Below, piece by piece: positions 1 to 12,797 of a stretch of 64,000 nt of DNA (within the stretch, counting starts at the first letter, position 1; the number at the start of each line of letters is the position of its first letter). This stretch comes from Porogramme epimiltina (Eukaryota; Basidiomycota; Agaricomycetes; Polyporales; Polyporaceae). The stretch covers positions 1 to 64,000 of the forward strand of contig FTLJ01000040.1 of NCBI GenBank assembly GCA_900155495.1, read 5' to 3'. The notes below the pieces were generated by a model. It was not told where the DNA came from. It did not search any database and saw only the letters and a list, made by a program, of their open reading frames with translations. A program made the position numbers and the translations under genes.

Positions 1-2398
1 CGCCCCCCTCCCCCCCCCTCTCCGAGTTCCGCGCCCCCGAGGCCAGCAGGGTTCACCCCGCGTCCGCTGGCGCGCCTAGACCGCGTCCCCCCACCCGCCC
101 CTCCCAGCCGAAGGCACCGCGTCCGCGTTCCTGTCCGCGGAAGACAACGATAATGCTCCACAATACGCACCGTCTCGAACCTACGACCGCTGCTGGCATG
201 GCATGGGGCGCCGCCCCTTCCGCCTGACGCCACGCCCCCCGCTCCGGTCCGCTCGCGCACGGCGGCCTGGGGGGACGGGGCCCAGGGGATATCGGACAGC
301 CTCCCCCCCTCTCAAGCACAAGAACGCGTGACTGGTGATCGCCCGCCCGCCGCCCCTCTCCCCCCTCTCCCTGCCGCGCACGTTTAATTGTGCGCACCGC
401 AGATCCTCCTCGCGGCGCGTACCTGGGACCCCTCGCGCGGCACTGGACTGGGGAGGGGAGGACTCAGGAGGGGGGGGGTGTGGAAAGGATCAGCGAGGGG
501 CACCAGGCCCCGGATCTCGACGGCGCCCTTTCTGACGCGCGCGAGCACTAGCACTTCGGTCGAGCCTTGCCTTGCGCGCCTCGAATCCGTCGAATTCCAC
601 TGGCATTCCAGGTCGGCGGGCGGAAGGTTCCAACTTCCAACTTCCTACTCTCCCTTCCCCTCGCCCCCTCACCTTCTGTTGGGCCGCGGGCGGCGCGGGC
701 CCGGCGCTCCGAGTCGTCAATCGCGGTGCTTAGCCGGCCCCGACGGGCGCTGCGGCCTGCGGGTTCCCAGGCGCCATCGAGCCTCCGGAACACACACCCA
801 GCCCAGCCCTGGCTTTCTTTCTGGCGATCGCCGCGGGTTTTTCCGCCGCGCGCAACATATGTATGTCCCGGCGCGGCGCAAAACATACCTATCAGCGTGT
901 GCGTGTGGGGGGTTTTTTGTCCGGATCTTCCCCCTCCCCACACGCACACACACCAGGGCGGTCCTCTCTCGAACTCGTGATAAGTAGTAGCGTCCGGCGC
1001 GCTGCGCCCGCGCCCGCTCGCATTATTTAGCTTATGCTTTGTGATAGACGCAGCAGCGGCCCGCAGCGGGCGGTAAGTCCGAATTGGCAGAACGGCCGGC
1101 GCGCCGCGCACCGCCAGAGCTCGCTCTTGCTTCCTCCCCACAACCCCGCTGCGCCTGCGCCGGGCAGTATTGGCGATGGCATGTACCGACGGGGCGCGAA
1201 TACCCGCCCCTGACAAGCCGATTGCTTATTAGACAGAACTTGGCGACGCGCGCTCCCGCGCCCGATCGCGCGCCCTTCATAAGTAGTAATACACAAGCAA
1301 ACAGGTACAGTGCACCCTATGCGACTTCACGGAGGACTCAGGGAGGGCGCTCCGGAGGCGCCGGCTATGCTGGCCACAGCGCTCGAGCGCTCTTGCTTTA
1401 GCATCGGGCGAACGTGGGTGCCGTCTTGGTTCCGCTCTTGGAGGAGCGCGGCCGACGGCCGACGTTGGCGATGTCGACAAGACGCGACTGGGCACGCACG
1501 GAGAGGGGGGCGCGCGCGCCACCATCAACCCGCCCGGTTCGACATTGTTTTACCTCCATACTCACCTCCATCAGGCATCCCGTAGCGGGAGGTTCGCTGA
1601 CATTCGGGCAGACAAATATGTGAGGCTCGGGCATAGGGGCGCACACCTCAGTCCTCCCGTGCTTGCTCTCTAAGATTTGACTGCTCCATCCTTGAGCGTC
1701 GATCAGAAAGCCACCGTCCGTCGTCGAGTATCAGAGCGTTCTGACCTCTAGGCAGCGCTGTCCACGGGGCTCGCGAGCGGCGAGGGCGATAACTTTAATA
1801 GACCTCGGAGCAGCTCGTGACACACGTCGAGGCCCTCGGCGTGCCGTGCGCGTTATCGGCGATCGTCTCACATCTCGAGGAGAGCGTCGGCGCAGAGGCC
1901 GCGCAGAGAGGCAGCACCCTCCCCCAGGTTCGGACAGTTCGGACGCGCCCTGGATGCACCCGCCTGTGGCCACTCGCCACCACCCTCGGCACGCACGCCG
2001 GCTGAGCGCGTCGGGAGCGCGGGGACCGGGGACCGCGCGGAAAAACGTGAAAAAGCGTGCGCTTCCGCATCCGCTTCTTCTTGACTGCCCGGGCCCCCCC
2101 TCCCCAGGCCCGCATCATGCGTATGTATATGTACCCCGCACTTCTTTTTTTTGTCGCTGGGCGCATAATTCGCTCTTCTCTCGCTTGCAGTCGTTGGCGT
2201 CGTCGTCGCAGGGCAGGGCGCGCTCGGCTTCTAAAGAGAACCGCGGGCGCGCGAACCCTGGCTATTAAGCGACGTTCGTCCGTCCACACTGCGGCTGGCC
2301 GAGTGGCCCGGTTTCGAGGTGCGGGTAGAGCAGCGCGCGGCGTATATTGTTGTACACGTCTACAGATGGGGAAATAGGGTACGCACAAACGCTGTCCA
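1..2398. other. GC-rich gene-poor left flank
   Basis: No gene could be supported here. The open frames on both strands are low in complexity, overlap each other, and match no family I recognise. The composition is strongly GC-rich with C-runs and CT-rich patches. The last part, about 2345-2398, is probably the 3' untranslated region of the leftward Prp17 gene. The rest may be promoter sequence for a gene lying off the left edge. Confidence 0.5.
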
Positions 2399-4538
2399 TC
2401 AGTCCTGCACGCGAACGTCAAGTCAGTCCTTTCCTGTCTCGCGGCGAATCTGCGGGCGCGACGTACCCAGAGCTTGATCAGCCCGTCCCACGAGCCCGTC
2501 ACGACCTTGGACTGCAGGGAAAAAGACGCAAAAGGGGACACCGCGTCAGCGCGCCGCGCCAGAACCGCACAAAACGCCCTCGGCAAGCATGGACGCACCG
2601 TCTCGTGTGGGAGCCACTCGTGCGCGATGACGACCTTGGAGTGCGCGCGCAGGCGCGACTTGATGCGGCCCGTCTTCCACTCCCAGAACACCACGTTGCC
2701 CTCGCCGTCGCCGCTGCTGATCCACTTGCCGTCGGGCGAGAAGCCGACCTGGCAGGCGTACCCGGCGACGGAGTGGCCCGCGAACCGCTTGTTCCGCGCT
2801 TGGCGGAAGTTGTCGGTGCTGTACACCAGGATCTGGTTGTCGAGGCTCTGCGCGGCGAAGTACTTCTCTGCGCGGGGGGTGGCCGAGGGTGGTGAGTGGA
2901 CGAGGCTCCGCTGCGGACGGTGCTGAAACGCGATGCTTACTGCTCGGGTGCACTGTGACAGCTGGCATCGAGTGCATGTGCGGCTCTGCGATGTACTTGA
3001 TAACGACCGGGATGTCGAAGTCCCATGCTCGGATAGTCTTGTCGTCTGACGTGGTGACGAACCGCCTATTCTCGTCCACGAACGTGATGGTGTTCACGGG
3101 TCCCAGGTGCTGGTCGTATTCTTGCGTGATTTCTCCCGAGTTTATGTCGTACTAATGCATGCGTCGTCAGGCACCGGTGCAAACCCCCAAATGAATGCAT
3201 CCGGTCGAGGGGCTCACCTGAATGATCTTCTTGTCAGACATACCCGCCAGGAAAATGTGCTGTTTATCTTCATCGGGATGGAAGCGCACAACATACGGAA
3301 TTTTACCGTTGCTGAAGCGCTTTATACACTGCCCGGTCTCAGTGTCCCAAAGCTTCATCTGGCGGTCATAACCGCACGACAAGAACCTCCTGCCATCGTT
3401 GGAAAAGGTAACATCCTTCACCGCCTTCATATGACCATGGAATGTACGCAAACAGTTGCCATGGGTGTAAATATCCCACAACTTCGCGATGTCAGCACCG
3501 GAGTGAATTAAGTTTGACGGCGGCATGCTCACCTTGATTTTTGTGTCCATCGACCCACTCAGGAGCAAGTGGCCGGTGTTTGGGAACGAGCGAAGAACTG
3601 AGACACCCTGTGTGTGTCCAGTCCAGGTATGAATACAAACCTTCGGGATGAAGCATTCCTGCGAGCCAGCCTCGTGCTGGAGTTGCGGTGCCTCCGACAG
3701 TGGCGGATGCATGTATGTTCTGCCCTGGTAGTCGTGCATGGACTTGCCATGGAAGACGGAGGACTCGAGTCCGGGCGCGCCGCGTTTCGGTTTCGCCTTC
3801 TTCGGCTGGATCGCCTCCTCTGGTTCCTCCTCCGACTCCTCCGCATCCTCCGTAGCTTCTGGTACGTCCTCCTCCATCTTGTCCCCATCCCATGTTGCCC
3901 AGGGACCCTCATACGCACCGTCGCCGTCCACAATCTCCAAGTCGCCCTTCACTTTCCGTTTCCTCTTTAGCTCGTTCTTCTTTGACTTTGGAGCCTTTAC
4001 GGAGCCAATCGTCATGAACCCGTGTTCTTGCGCTTTATCCAACGAACCCAGAATCGCAGGCGCATTCGGGTCTATGGAAGGATTTGCCGAGTAGCCAAGG
4101 ATGGCGTGAGTGAGGTGCTGTTGACGGAACGCGTGCTCCGTCATAGCCTGCTCCTCCACATGCCCCGCCAGCGCGTTTTGGTTGAGGAACCTATTGCGAT
4201 CACCGAACGGGTTCTCCGGTCCCTGGATAGGCAACATCATGTCGTTGTATGAGATGTTGACATTCATCTGGGTGTCTGTTGGTCGCGTGACCAACGACGT
4301 CTGGTGTAATGGGTCCTGACGAAAACATTTCTCTTGAGCCTTTTGAGTTACGAAACACGTCTTGTTGAACACTTACCTCCGCGAGTACATGTGGCGCAGA
4401 GGAGGGCACAACGGAGGTGGAGGCTTCGTCTACACGTGGGCGTTTGGAGGAGGGAAGAGCAGAAAGACCGAAAGCATCAGTGGTCGGCGAGCGAGGACCA
4501 TCGTCCTCGTCGGATGAGTAGCCTTGGACCAAAGACAT
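2399..4538 (-). CDS. CDC40: Pre-mRNA-processing factor 17 (Prp17/Cdc40), WD40 protein
   Basis: Second-step splicing factor of the spliceosome. The N-terminus ([13 protein letters not shown]) is acidic. A conserved Prp17 stretch around NVSYND-like sequence and '[12 protein letters not shown]' follows, then a basic/acidic linker (about 3760-4000). A C-terminal WD40 propeller comes last, with blades such as '[18 protein letters not shown]' and '[15 protein letters not shown]'. Several short introns interrupt the propeller. The final intron (2466-2405, donor GTACGT, acceptor CAG) joins 'GLIKLW' to a terminal Asp and TGA, giving the canonical Prp17 end 'GLIKLWD'; this fixes the stop. The start at 4538 is the first ATG of the conserved N-terminus. 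It is divergent from the Myb/zinc-finger gene, 218 bp away. Family assignment is firm; one or two inner splice sites are inferred. Confidence 0.93.
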
Positions 4539-4756
4539 GAGTGCAGGAGCGAGACCGCGGTGGCATTACGTAATGTCGAGCAATGGACTTTCACCGGCTA
4601 TCGGCGTCTGCTTCAGGGCTTGAAGATCTTTGAAGCCTGTTTTGCATTCTCCATACTCTCACTCGCCTGCGCACCCGCAAATTACAGTCCACATCTGAGC
4701 TTCATCCACCGTGGACTTCTACGCCGCCCTCAAACAGCCTCTTCGTAGAGGATGTC
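4539..4756. promoter_or_regulatory. Divergent promoter, PRP17 / Myb-zinc finger gene
   Basis: This is a 218-bp gap between two head-to-head start codons, so it must hold both core promoters. I see no clear TATA box. Confidence 0.5.
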
Positions 4757-7066
4757 ATGACCGAGAAGGGCGTCGGGAAGCCATGGACAACCGACGAAGA
4801 TAAACTCCTCATCCAAGCCGTCGCCATCCACGGGGAAAATGACAACTGGAAGGCCGTCGCTGTCTCTGTTCCTGGCAGGACCAACAAGGCTTGCCGAAAG
4901 GTATGCGACGTCAACATCCACAATGTCCGGGTGTTTACGAAGGCCGTCATAGCGATGGCTTCATTCGCTCTCCCCGAATGTCAAGAAGTCCGCGTGGACA
5001 GCAGAAGAGGATGGCCTCCTTCTCTCGCTATATGCTACACACGGGACAAAGTGGTCCGTCATCGCCCGCCAGATACCAGGCAGGACCGATGACGCTTGTT
5101 CCAAACGGTACCGGGAAGCATTGGACCCATCGTTAAAACGCGACGACTGGACATCTGCTGAAGATGCCAAACTACTCGAGGCGTACTCCAGATTAGGGGG
5201 GAAATGGGGTGTCATAGGCCAAGAATTGAATAGAAGTGGGCTTGGGTGCAGGAATAGGTAAATGTCACAAGCATACAAATCAGCCGAAACACTGGGTTAA
5301 CTGAATTCCTAGATGGCGAATGCTGGAACGGAGGAAAATCCGTAGTGATCCTTCATCTGCGGTGCAAGGGCCGTCCAACTCTCAGGTCTCAACAGTACAT
5401 GGTCAAGACTCACCATTCTGGGACGGCCGAAGTCCCCAATACGTTGCGCCCTCCGTGCTTTATCAGGGGTCCCCGACTCATGCTCAAGAATCGCGTGCAA
5501 CGGCATACTCTCCTCAACAGATATTGTCAGGTGCCCATCTCAACGGTTCATCGTCGCATGCACAAGAACCTCCCCCCTTCCAGTACCTTAGTACAACTCC
5601 TGCCCATTCCAGTACCGTACCAACATCTACCGAGGCACACGAGTATTATTCAGGATCGTTCTCCCCAGGTCATGTCACCCCTGCTCTATCGGACATTAAC
5701 GTACCGCCGACGAGCAATGGCCCTCGGCCTTACGATCCCTCCGACTATGACTACATGCCTATCGACACCGACCACCCCGAGGAATCCCATCCTGGACACT
5801 ATCAGCCTGACGCTAGTCATGAGGCCAGTCATATCTCCCCGACGGAAAGAACTCTTTCTACAGCACCCCCTGGCCGGCCTGATACCACCGTTCCATCGGA
5901 TTCCCCTGCTTCTCCTTCGAATGCAGGATCGTCCTCACCACCCGGGTCCCCCATTCATCCTCCAGGCACCCAGGGCCCCGACACTTCTAATACTGTTGCC
6001 CCTGCCGATAGCACCCCTGTACGTAGGCCCTACTACCGCACCGAAGAAGAGAAGGCACGCGAACGTGCGGCCCAACCCCAGAGGACAGAATTACGACCTT
6101 CCCGTCTGTCGTCCAAACTACCGGCTACTTCCGAGTAAGTCGCTCGCGATATATTGCTGGGTCATGTTACGTTACCCGTGCTCACGACACGTCCCTGTGT
6201 CTTCTTTGACAGCGAGAGCGTGCTGGCATATGCTTGTGGACATCGCGATTGCTGGCTTGACGGCGCAACGAATAGCACAAGCGCATTCGCGACTTCGGGT
6301 GCTCTTTCCGAGCACTCCAAAGCTGTGCACAAAGGCGAACTCGGCGGAAGTAAGCCTTTCAGATGCGGGCTCGAAGGTTGTGAGAAGAGTTGGAAGGTAC
6401 AATACTCTTTCACGGAATCCGATCTAGAGTTCTCACGTTGCGCATGTCCCCAGAGTCTAAATGGACTTCAGTACCATTTACAAATGTATGTTGTTAACAT
6501 TATCTCGCCGCCCACCGCCGAGGCTAGATGTTGCATTGAGGCTAGCCTCCATCCTTCTGACCGGTGATTAACACATCTTGCTCCCACAGTTCAAAATATC
6601 ACTTCCAGCAGGCTCTGGCAGCACACACGAATGTGCCCGCACCCGCCGGCGGAGATGGGTCCACTGCAGAGCCCACGCCAGTCTCAATAGAAGATGTCAT
6701 CATAGAGGCCGCACCAGACGGGTCTGGCGGGCACACGCCATCAGCGCCTCCCGGAGAGGTGCCTTCGCCACGACCCGCCATACCAGACATTTACAAGATC
6801 AAGCGCAAGACGATCCCGTGCCCCCATCCCGGGTGCAGCAAGCAGTACAAGCAGGTCAGCGGGTTACGCTATCATCTCACTCACGTACGTCCTCTCGCGT
6901 CTTCCGCTACCGCCCTTTCCACACTCGGGCGGCTGCTAGATCCGACTCAAGCTGATACGTCATCGTGCTCTAGGGCCACGCCGACCAGCTACCGGCACAG
7001 CTCGATGTCATCCCTCCGGCGCTTGCTCGCATAGTCAAGGAGAAGGAGTCAGCCTCGCGCGACTGA
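4757..7066 (+). CDS. Myb-repeat protein with Sfp1-like C2H2 zinc fingers
   Basis: Likely nuclear transcription regulator. The N-terminus carries three Myb/SANT repeats: 'WTTDEDKLLIQAVAIHG', 'WTAEEDGLLLSLYATHG' and 'WTSAEDAKLLEAYSRLGG'. Each is followed by the third-helix signature (PGRTNKACRKRW, PGRTDDACSKRY, and NRSGLGCRNRWR). A long Ser/Pro/Thr-rich linker follows (about 5330-6130). The C-terminus has a degenerate finger (CGHRDCW...H), then 'FRCGLEGCEKSWKSLNGLQYH' split by a small exon, and 'CPHPGCSKQYKQVSGLRYH' ending THGH. The GLxYH...HGH style is that of Sfp1 and JAZF1. Exon joins at 4900/4953, 5257/5313 and 6134/6213 restore frame across conserved Myb or finger residues. The target genes are unknown; a growth-control role like yeast Sfp1 is only an inference. 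Confidence 0.85.
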
Positions 7067-7602
7067 TCTGAGTTGGGTAGGCATCCGGTTCCATGCGAGG
7101 CGCTCCATCCTCAATTTCCGGGCCAAACGGCGCTCGCGGAGGGGGCACATTGTTTCTGTAGGTGTAGCGCTGTGATGACAGATGACCCCTGGAACTTTGT
7201 TGATGCCTTCATCTCAATATTGCACGACCGCGTAATGTGTGTCGTCACCCTTCAGGCTTCAACTTTGGCGTTGTGGCGCGGTCGGTCATCTGAGATTGTA
7301 GCAGATTTATGCATTGTGGACATGCTAAAAGCGACGTTTCCCATCTCCGCGAATTTCGTAGTAGAAAACCAGAAGAGACCATTGCAAGACAAAACACTTC
7401 TTGGGCGGCGACTTAGACACATGGTGCCCACGCTTCGTGATATGCTCTGATCCCTCTGAGCCCGGTATCGACTGTGTTAAGACGAATATAGAACTGGGTG
7501 TCATTAGCAGGAAATACATTCGTAAGTGGCGTCCACGCCCGCATCCAAGCAGAGGTGCATGCATCAACGTACGCCCCGTGTACCTGTGCCACACTAGTGA
7601 CT
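7067..7602. other. Convergent intergenic region
   Basis: Spacer between the 3' ends of the Myb/zinc-finger gene and the Ugo1-like gene. It should contain both 3' untranslated regions. I see no coding signal or repeat. Confidence 0.5.
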
Positions 7603-9212
7603 CTAGAGCTCTGCCCATCCACCATCCGCCTCGTCCGACCCACTCATAAGTGAAAGCACGAACACAACCGCACCTGCGCCTATACGCATACCCAATCCTC
7701 GGTATAGTTGCCCGATCCCACTATGCCTTAACCAGCTCTCACTCTCCATCTCCTCGCTGGCCTCCTCGTGTTCGTGGGCGGGCTCTTTACCTTTGTGCGA
7801 GCTCCGGCGGCGGCGGCGCTTGTGCGTCTGCGGTTTGAGGGGGAGGTCGGAGCGCTCCTCGGTAAGGATGTGCCAGAACGCGTCGACCATGCCGTTGTAC
7901 GGCGCGGGCCGCACCTCGACGCACGCCTTAAGCGGGCGCGCGGTGCCGCGCGTCTGCACCTGTAACCGTCGGCGGACGGTTTCGAAGGGTAGGATGACGA
8001 GCGCGCCGGCGACAGTGCCAAGGAATTCAGCGATTTGCCATTGGAGTGGCGTGCCTTCGGGCGAAAGATTTGACCCTAGGCCCACATAGGCTGCGACCAT
8101 ACCGGGGAGAGTAAGAGGGACCAGAGCGCGGAGGGTGCAATCGAAAAGAGTGGGGATAAGCAAGTGGGGGTGGAGGTATACACCGCGCAGACCGCCTTCG
8201 TGCTCAAGGATTTGGCGGAAGGCATCAATTAGGCCGGAATATGTGCGATGTCGGGGGACAGATGACTGGACCATGAGACGAGTGCGCACAAGATCAAGAG
8301 GGGAGAGGATGAATCCTGTGAGGACTTGGGCAGCCACAGGGAGGAGGACGGAGGTGGTGCCCAGTGGATGTGAGAAGGAGGATGCCGGAGAAGCGGATTG
8401 GAGGAGGGAGTAGATGAGGGACTGCAATGTTTTCGACAGCGCAGCGGATATGGCGGTTGTCAGGAGACCTGCGCAAAGTATGCTCGTATCCTTGCGTGTA
8501 CATTAAGAGCCGTCACGACGTACCTTTAAACAGCGCGAACCACCCTTCCGACCTGAAGCGTCCAACGCGCTTTATCATGCCCCAAGTCCCATCCGCGCTG
8601 CCTACAGGAATAACATACTCCGGTTGCGTGCCTTCTTCTAACAAGGATTGTCGGATGATGTAGCCTGCTTCATCGGCTGGCCGCGGTGGTCGTGGTGGCT
8701 TGTCGGCGGTAGGATCCGCAAAGTACGAGTCATTCTCGTTCGACGAGGAGTCGCTGAGCTGGTTTGGGAGGGTTCTTGTCAACAGAATGCCAGCAGCCGC
8801 GCCCACATAGCAAACGTACCTCTCCCTCGTCCTCTACTACTACTTCCGGGCTGCTATCCGACGCAATATCACTAGGGTCTCGTGGTACCCATTGCACTTG
8901 AAGTAGTGTCCTTGCGACTTCCCAGGGTTGAGCAATCGCGGAGGTGGTGTATTGCAGGAGCGCCGCCAGTGCGAGTTCCTTGGCCAATGACGTGATGTCT
9001 AGGCCGGAGTCATCTCCGGAGAGCGACGAAGAGAGGTCAAACAGTGGGTTCGGCGCAGTGCGTGTGGTCCATTGGCCTGAGGATGAAGAACCGGGGACGG
9101 GCGGATGAGATGAGTTTCCGTTGTCTGGAGAGAACGAGGGGGGCACGAAAGACCAGGCGTCGGAGGGTGTGGTGTACAATTCGCGGAGCGATGCTGGGGC
9201 GGGAACAGCCAT
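7603..9212 (-). CDS. UGO1: Ugo1-like mitochondrial carrier-fold protein (outer-membrane fusion factor)
   Basis: Probable Ugo1/SLC25A46-type protein. This is a degenerate mitochondrial carrier in the outer membrane that links Fzo1 and Mgm1 during mitochondrial fusion. Three exons are read: 9212-8820, 8758 to about 8520, and 8468-7603. The first holds 'AIAQPWEVARTLLQVQW', a relic of the carrier PxD/ExxR signature. The second is an acidic linker followed by 'GWFALFKG'. The third holds a clearer carrier motif, 'FILSPLDLVRTRLMVQS', and another, 'VILPFETVRRRLQVQ', with several membrane segments. A basic/acidic insert (KRRRRRSSHKG...) lies near the C-terminus. The long non-carrier insertions fit Ugo1 better than an inner-membrane metabolite carrier. 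It lies 299 bp downstream of the RINT1/Tip20 gene on the same strand. Confidence 0.82.
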
Positions 9213-9511
9213 GCTTCACAGGTCACCTAGTCTTGTTGGCCAGAGAGGGATCGAGCTCAGTGGTTTGTACAGCGTCGTGACATGCCAGGCGGCGGAGGCA
9301 AACAGAGTCTCTCCGCCGGCCAACGCGTTGTGCCGGCCGAGGCGTTATTTACGTTTGTTTGCACTTGTACTACCATCTCTAACAGCGGCAGCTTCAGAAG
9401 AGGACATTCGACCTAAGTTAAGAGCTACATACATATCCATGGTAGAAGCTATCCTAAGGAACAAATCACGGGGGACACGGAGAGGAATATACCAGGGCGT
9501 CGTCCACCGGA

Positions 9512-12500
9512 TTAACGCTCACAGTCTTCTCGCCTCCTCAAAATACCCTGAACCTCTTCCCTCGGGAACTCGCATAGACCCACCATATCTAGCATAACCT
9601 CCTCCCACTCACCATCACTCGCCATGCCAAACGTGGAGCCCACGACCTTATCCCACGCATCCCCTTCACAGGCTAGCATCCTTGCCGCCTGGAGGAATGG
9701 CCTCCATGGTGCCTCCACTCGCCCACGTTCTTCCTTCAACGCGATGCGGCATGTCTCTACCCACAATTCCGCTTCTGCGAGTACCGCCTTCGATTCTTGA
9801 AGGTTCACGCGAGTACGGCCGCGGTAGAGCACTTGCCTCTGCAAGAGATGCGATGCCAATCGCGACGCGGCCCGCCTGTACAGCGATGTAACCGTCGCCC
9901 GCGGCAGCGTCCCTCGAAGGAAGGAAAGGTGCGACGAGAGGAGTGCGAGGGGACCGAGGAGTGTCTGGGCTAACGCGATATCCTCAGGGGTATCTGCGGA
10001 CTCGGGAGTTCCTTGACTACACAGGAACGGGCCAAAAGTAAGCAAACGGGCATCAGGTGATAAGCAGCCGATACCCACGTAGATCCGCCACTCTGCAGAT
10101 GCGCTTTGAGACCACCCTCAACCTCTCCGGAGACGGAAGCAACAATCATCTCTTCCGCGCGCTCCACGAGGGCATGGTAGTGCCTCACGAGCTCCTCAAA
10201 GATCGTCCCTTCCGGAGGGTCGTCCGTGCTCCCATTCGGGTTTGGCAGGGATGCCTCCGCCGCAACTTTTGTGCGGAGATTTGCCCTGCGGTTGATCTCT
10301 TCCCACAACTCGAGGAAAAACTGTCCTCGTCGAGTGTTCTTAGAGCCAGCACGGCAAGCTTGCACAGCATAAGACTCACCAAATCTTCTCCCCACATCTC
10401 CATGGCTCCCGCCAAATATTTTGCGCTGACCAGCGCCTTGCACAGTCGCTGCACGCCCTCCACGCCAGCGGTAAGTTTCCTCCCGTCTGTCCTACTGTCG
10501 CCAGCGCCAAGAGCGCCCGGAACGGCGCGCAGCAGGGACGAGGACAAGGTCTCGAAGGCGTCCAAAGAAGAGGATATCCGCCCGTGATATGACTCGAGAA
10601 GCGGAAGCTGCACGACGATGAGAAACCGTGTGCGATGAGAATACTCCGGCAATGGTGAGTAGCGATCTACCAGAGCGAAGCGTATTGAGCTAAGCCTGGA
10701 TCGTGTAGACGACATGGAAACGTACCAGTGACTTGTTCGACCAACGACTTGACCCGTCTCGCTGAGTTTGTAGGCCGGAGCTCGCGGTCGGAGGCGCGTA
10801 ACGCGACGTCTTCTTCCGGCTCGTCGTCCGCAATAAGCCATGCATCGGATGCACTAATGATGTCAAAGTATTGGTCCATTGCAACTACAAATAATTGTTG
10901 TAAGCAATGAAGGTACGTAAGTGAAAACAGGAAAGCGACTCACACTTCTGCTCGCCTTCGACCCATGCTTCAAACCATTCCTTCTTGCCCAAGATGATCT
11001 CGCTAATGCCTTCCCAAGGGTCGCTGGAGCTACCATCCAAGTGGATAGCAGCAGTTGTGCCAGCAAGATCGAACCCTTCGTCCCGAAGTGCAGTATCGAA
11101 GGCCAGTGCTTGGTAAATCGTGTGTGCAAGGATAGATGGATGTGCGAGCAACGTGGGGATAGTTCGGCGAAGCTTCCGCTCCAGCAGGGGAAGGAGTAGG
11201 CTAGTAAACTCGCGCTTTTGATTTAAACTTGAGCGAAAATCAACTTCTGCGTAGACATCTACGCACCCATGCATTGATCATTCGATATTCCGTGGAGGAA
11301 AGGAGAGCTTGTATGATAGACTCCATGAAAGGACGATGATCATGGGCCTCGTTCACGACGTGGGTGAAATACCATTCTGGCTGGATACGAGTTCAGCCCA
11401 CGACTGCAGTGAACAGTACAGCCATTTTACCTTGTCTAGACGGTTAGTCTGTCGCGTGCCCTCGAAGTGGAACTTGAACCGGAGCGCGATTGCCTGGACG
11501 AGTGCTTGTAAAGGATACAGGCCCTCCTTCGCTGCCTTGCGTCCTGTGGGTTCCCGAATCTTCTCGCCCATGCTTTGCAGCTTCAGAAGGTTATAGAATG
11601 CCGTTTCAAAGGCTGTCCTTTCCTCCGGAGAGGCGGCACTATAGTCAACTTTCGTGGGCCACTTGAGCTTCTCCGCAGCCTCCAGCAAAACTCTAAAATC
11701 CCAAGATGAGACATGCGGACACAAGCGCAGATTGGGTACTCACGACGAGTGGACAGCTTTGATGTCCCTCCATGTCTGTTCGACAACATTGTCGAGGAAG
11801 GCAAGAAGATGAAGGTCTGGCTGACTAGCGACGGACTCGATCTTCTCGCACGCCGCGGAGACCGACGCCACGAAGTCTTGCAGCTTCGCGTACCCTGATA
11901 CTGTCACTGTGCTCGACTTGCGCACCTCATCCACAGCAGCTTCGCTACGGCAACCGGCATTCCCGTAAGCCTCCCAATTCTGGCCGCCAAAAGGGTATAC
12001 AACGCACCTAAGCTGCAATGCCCGCTCAATGACCTGCACATACCCCTTCACGCTCTCCAGCTCCTTCAGACTCCGGTGTAGTGCCTCTAGGTCCTCGAGG
12101 AGTGTTGGGCCTTCTTCGGGAGCTGAGAGCGACGAGACCAGTTCTTCTGAGAGGTACGCAAGCTCGTCCGCGAGCGAATGGCGGAGGAGCGCAAGCTCCT
12201 GCGCGGTGTGCAGTCGCTCCTTAGCCCGTTCGCGCGTCTGAGCTATCGCATCGTCCAGTGACGTCTGTGAGTGCGCGAGCTGAGCTGCGGCGGGTGCGGT
12301 GAGAGGTGCTCTCTGCGTGGGTAAGGAGCGGGCGATGGCGCACTTTAGTCTCAAGACCTTCGAGTTTCTGTCGTGCTTGCTCGACGAGCTCATCAAGGTC
12401 TGGTCCGCTTTCGAGGTCGTCGAGAGACTTGTAGGTGCTATTGATGTATGCGAGGGCTCGTGTGTCAGAATCTTTCGTGTTTGGAGGCTGAAGAAGGCTG

Positions 12501-12520
12501 CGAATCTCGGCCGAAGACAT
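9512..12520 (-). CDS. RINT1/Tip20-family vesicle tethering protein
   Basis: Subunit of the Dsl1/NRZ complex that captures Golgi-derived COPI vesicles at the ER. About nine exons are read. The N-terminus (MSSAEIRSLLQPP) leads into a coiled coil (LDELVEQARQKLEGLE and LAHSQTSLDDAIAQTRERA). The body has the RINT1/TIP1 domain: 'LDNVVEQTWRDIKAVHSS', 'PEWYFTHVVNEAHDHRPF', 'LTSLLL'-type helices, 'PWEGISEIILGKKEWFEAWV' and 'FAMDQYFDIISASDAWLI' (rebuilt across an intron near 10870). The end is 'FPREEVQGILRRRED'. 'FTHVVNEA' and 'FAMDQYFDII' are family hallmarks. Start and stop are clear. The exact acceptor of exon 2 (CTCAG ambiguity near 12280) is uncertain by a few residues. Confidence 0.88.
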
Positions 12521-12797
12521 TTGCGCGGAGGACGTCCAGTCACTTCACGGGGCAGGTAGTGTTCGGCAGGGGACTCAAGCCAAGCAAGATGCAAGCGGTC
12601 CAGGCAGCCGAGAGTCTCGGTGTGGGGAAGGAGTGCGCGGGCCCAATGACGCGTGGCGGGCCGCGAGGCGCTTGCAACTGCACACCCTCCGAATCGTAAC
12701 TTCTAACCACGACCGGCGCGAGAGGTCTATACACCGCGCGGGGCATTGCCCAACCGCACGCTAAATTACACTTATATCACACCCGACCTCGTTTCAT

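Noticed and set aside
388..1216. Long open frames on both strands in the left flank
   Set aside because: They overlap each other, are low in complexity, lack splice-supported continuation and match no family; in GC-rich DNA such open frames arise by chance.
2293..2330. TGGCCGAGTGG, which resembles a tRNA-Ser/Leu A box
   Set aside because: No proper B box (GGTTCGANNCC) at the right distance and no foldable acceptor stem.
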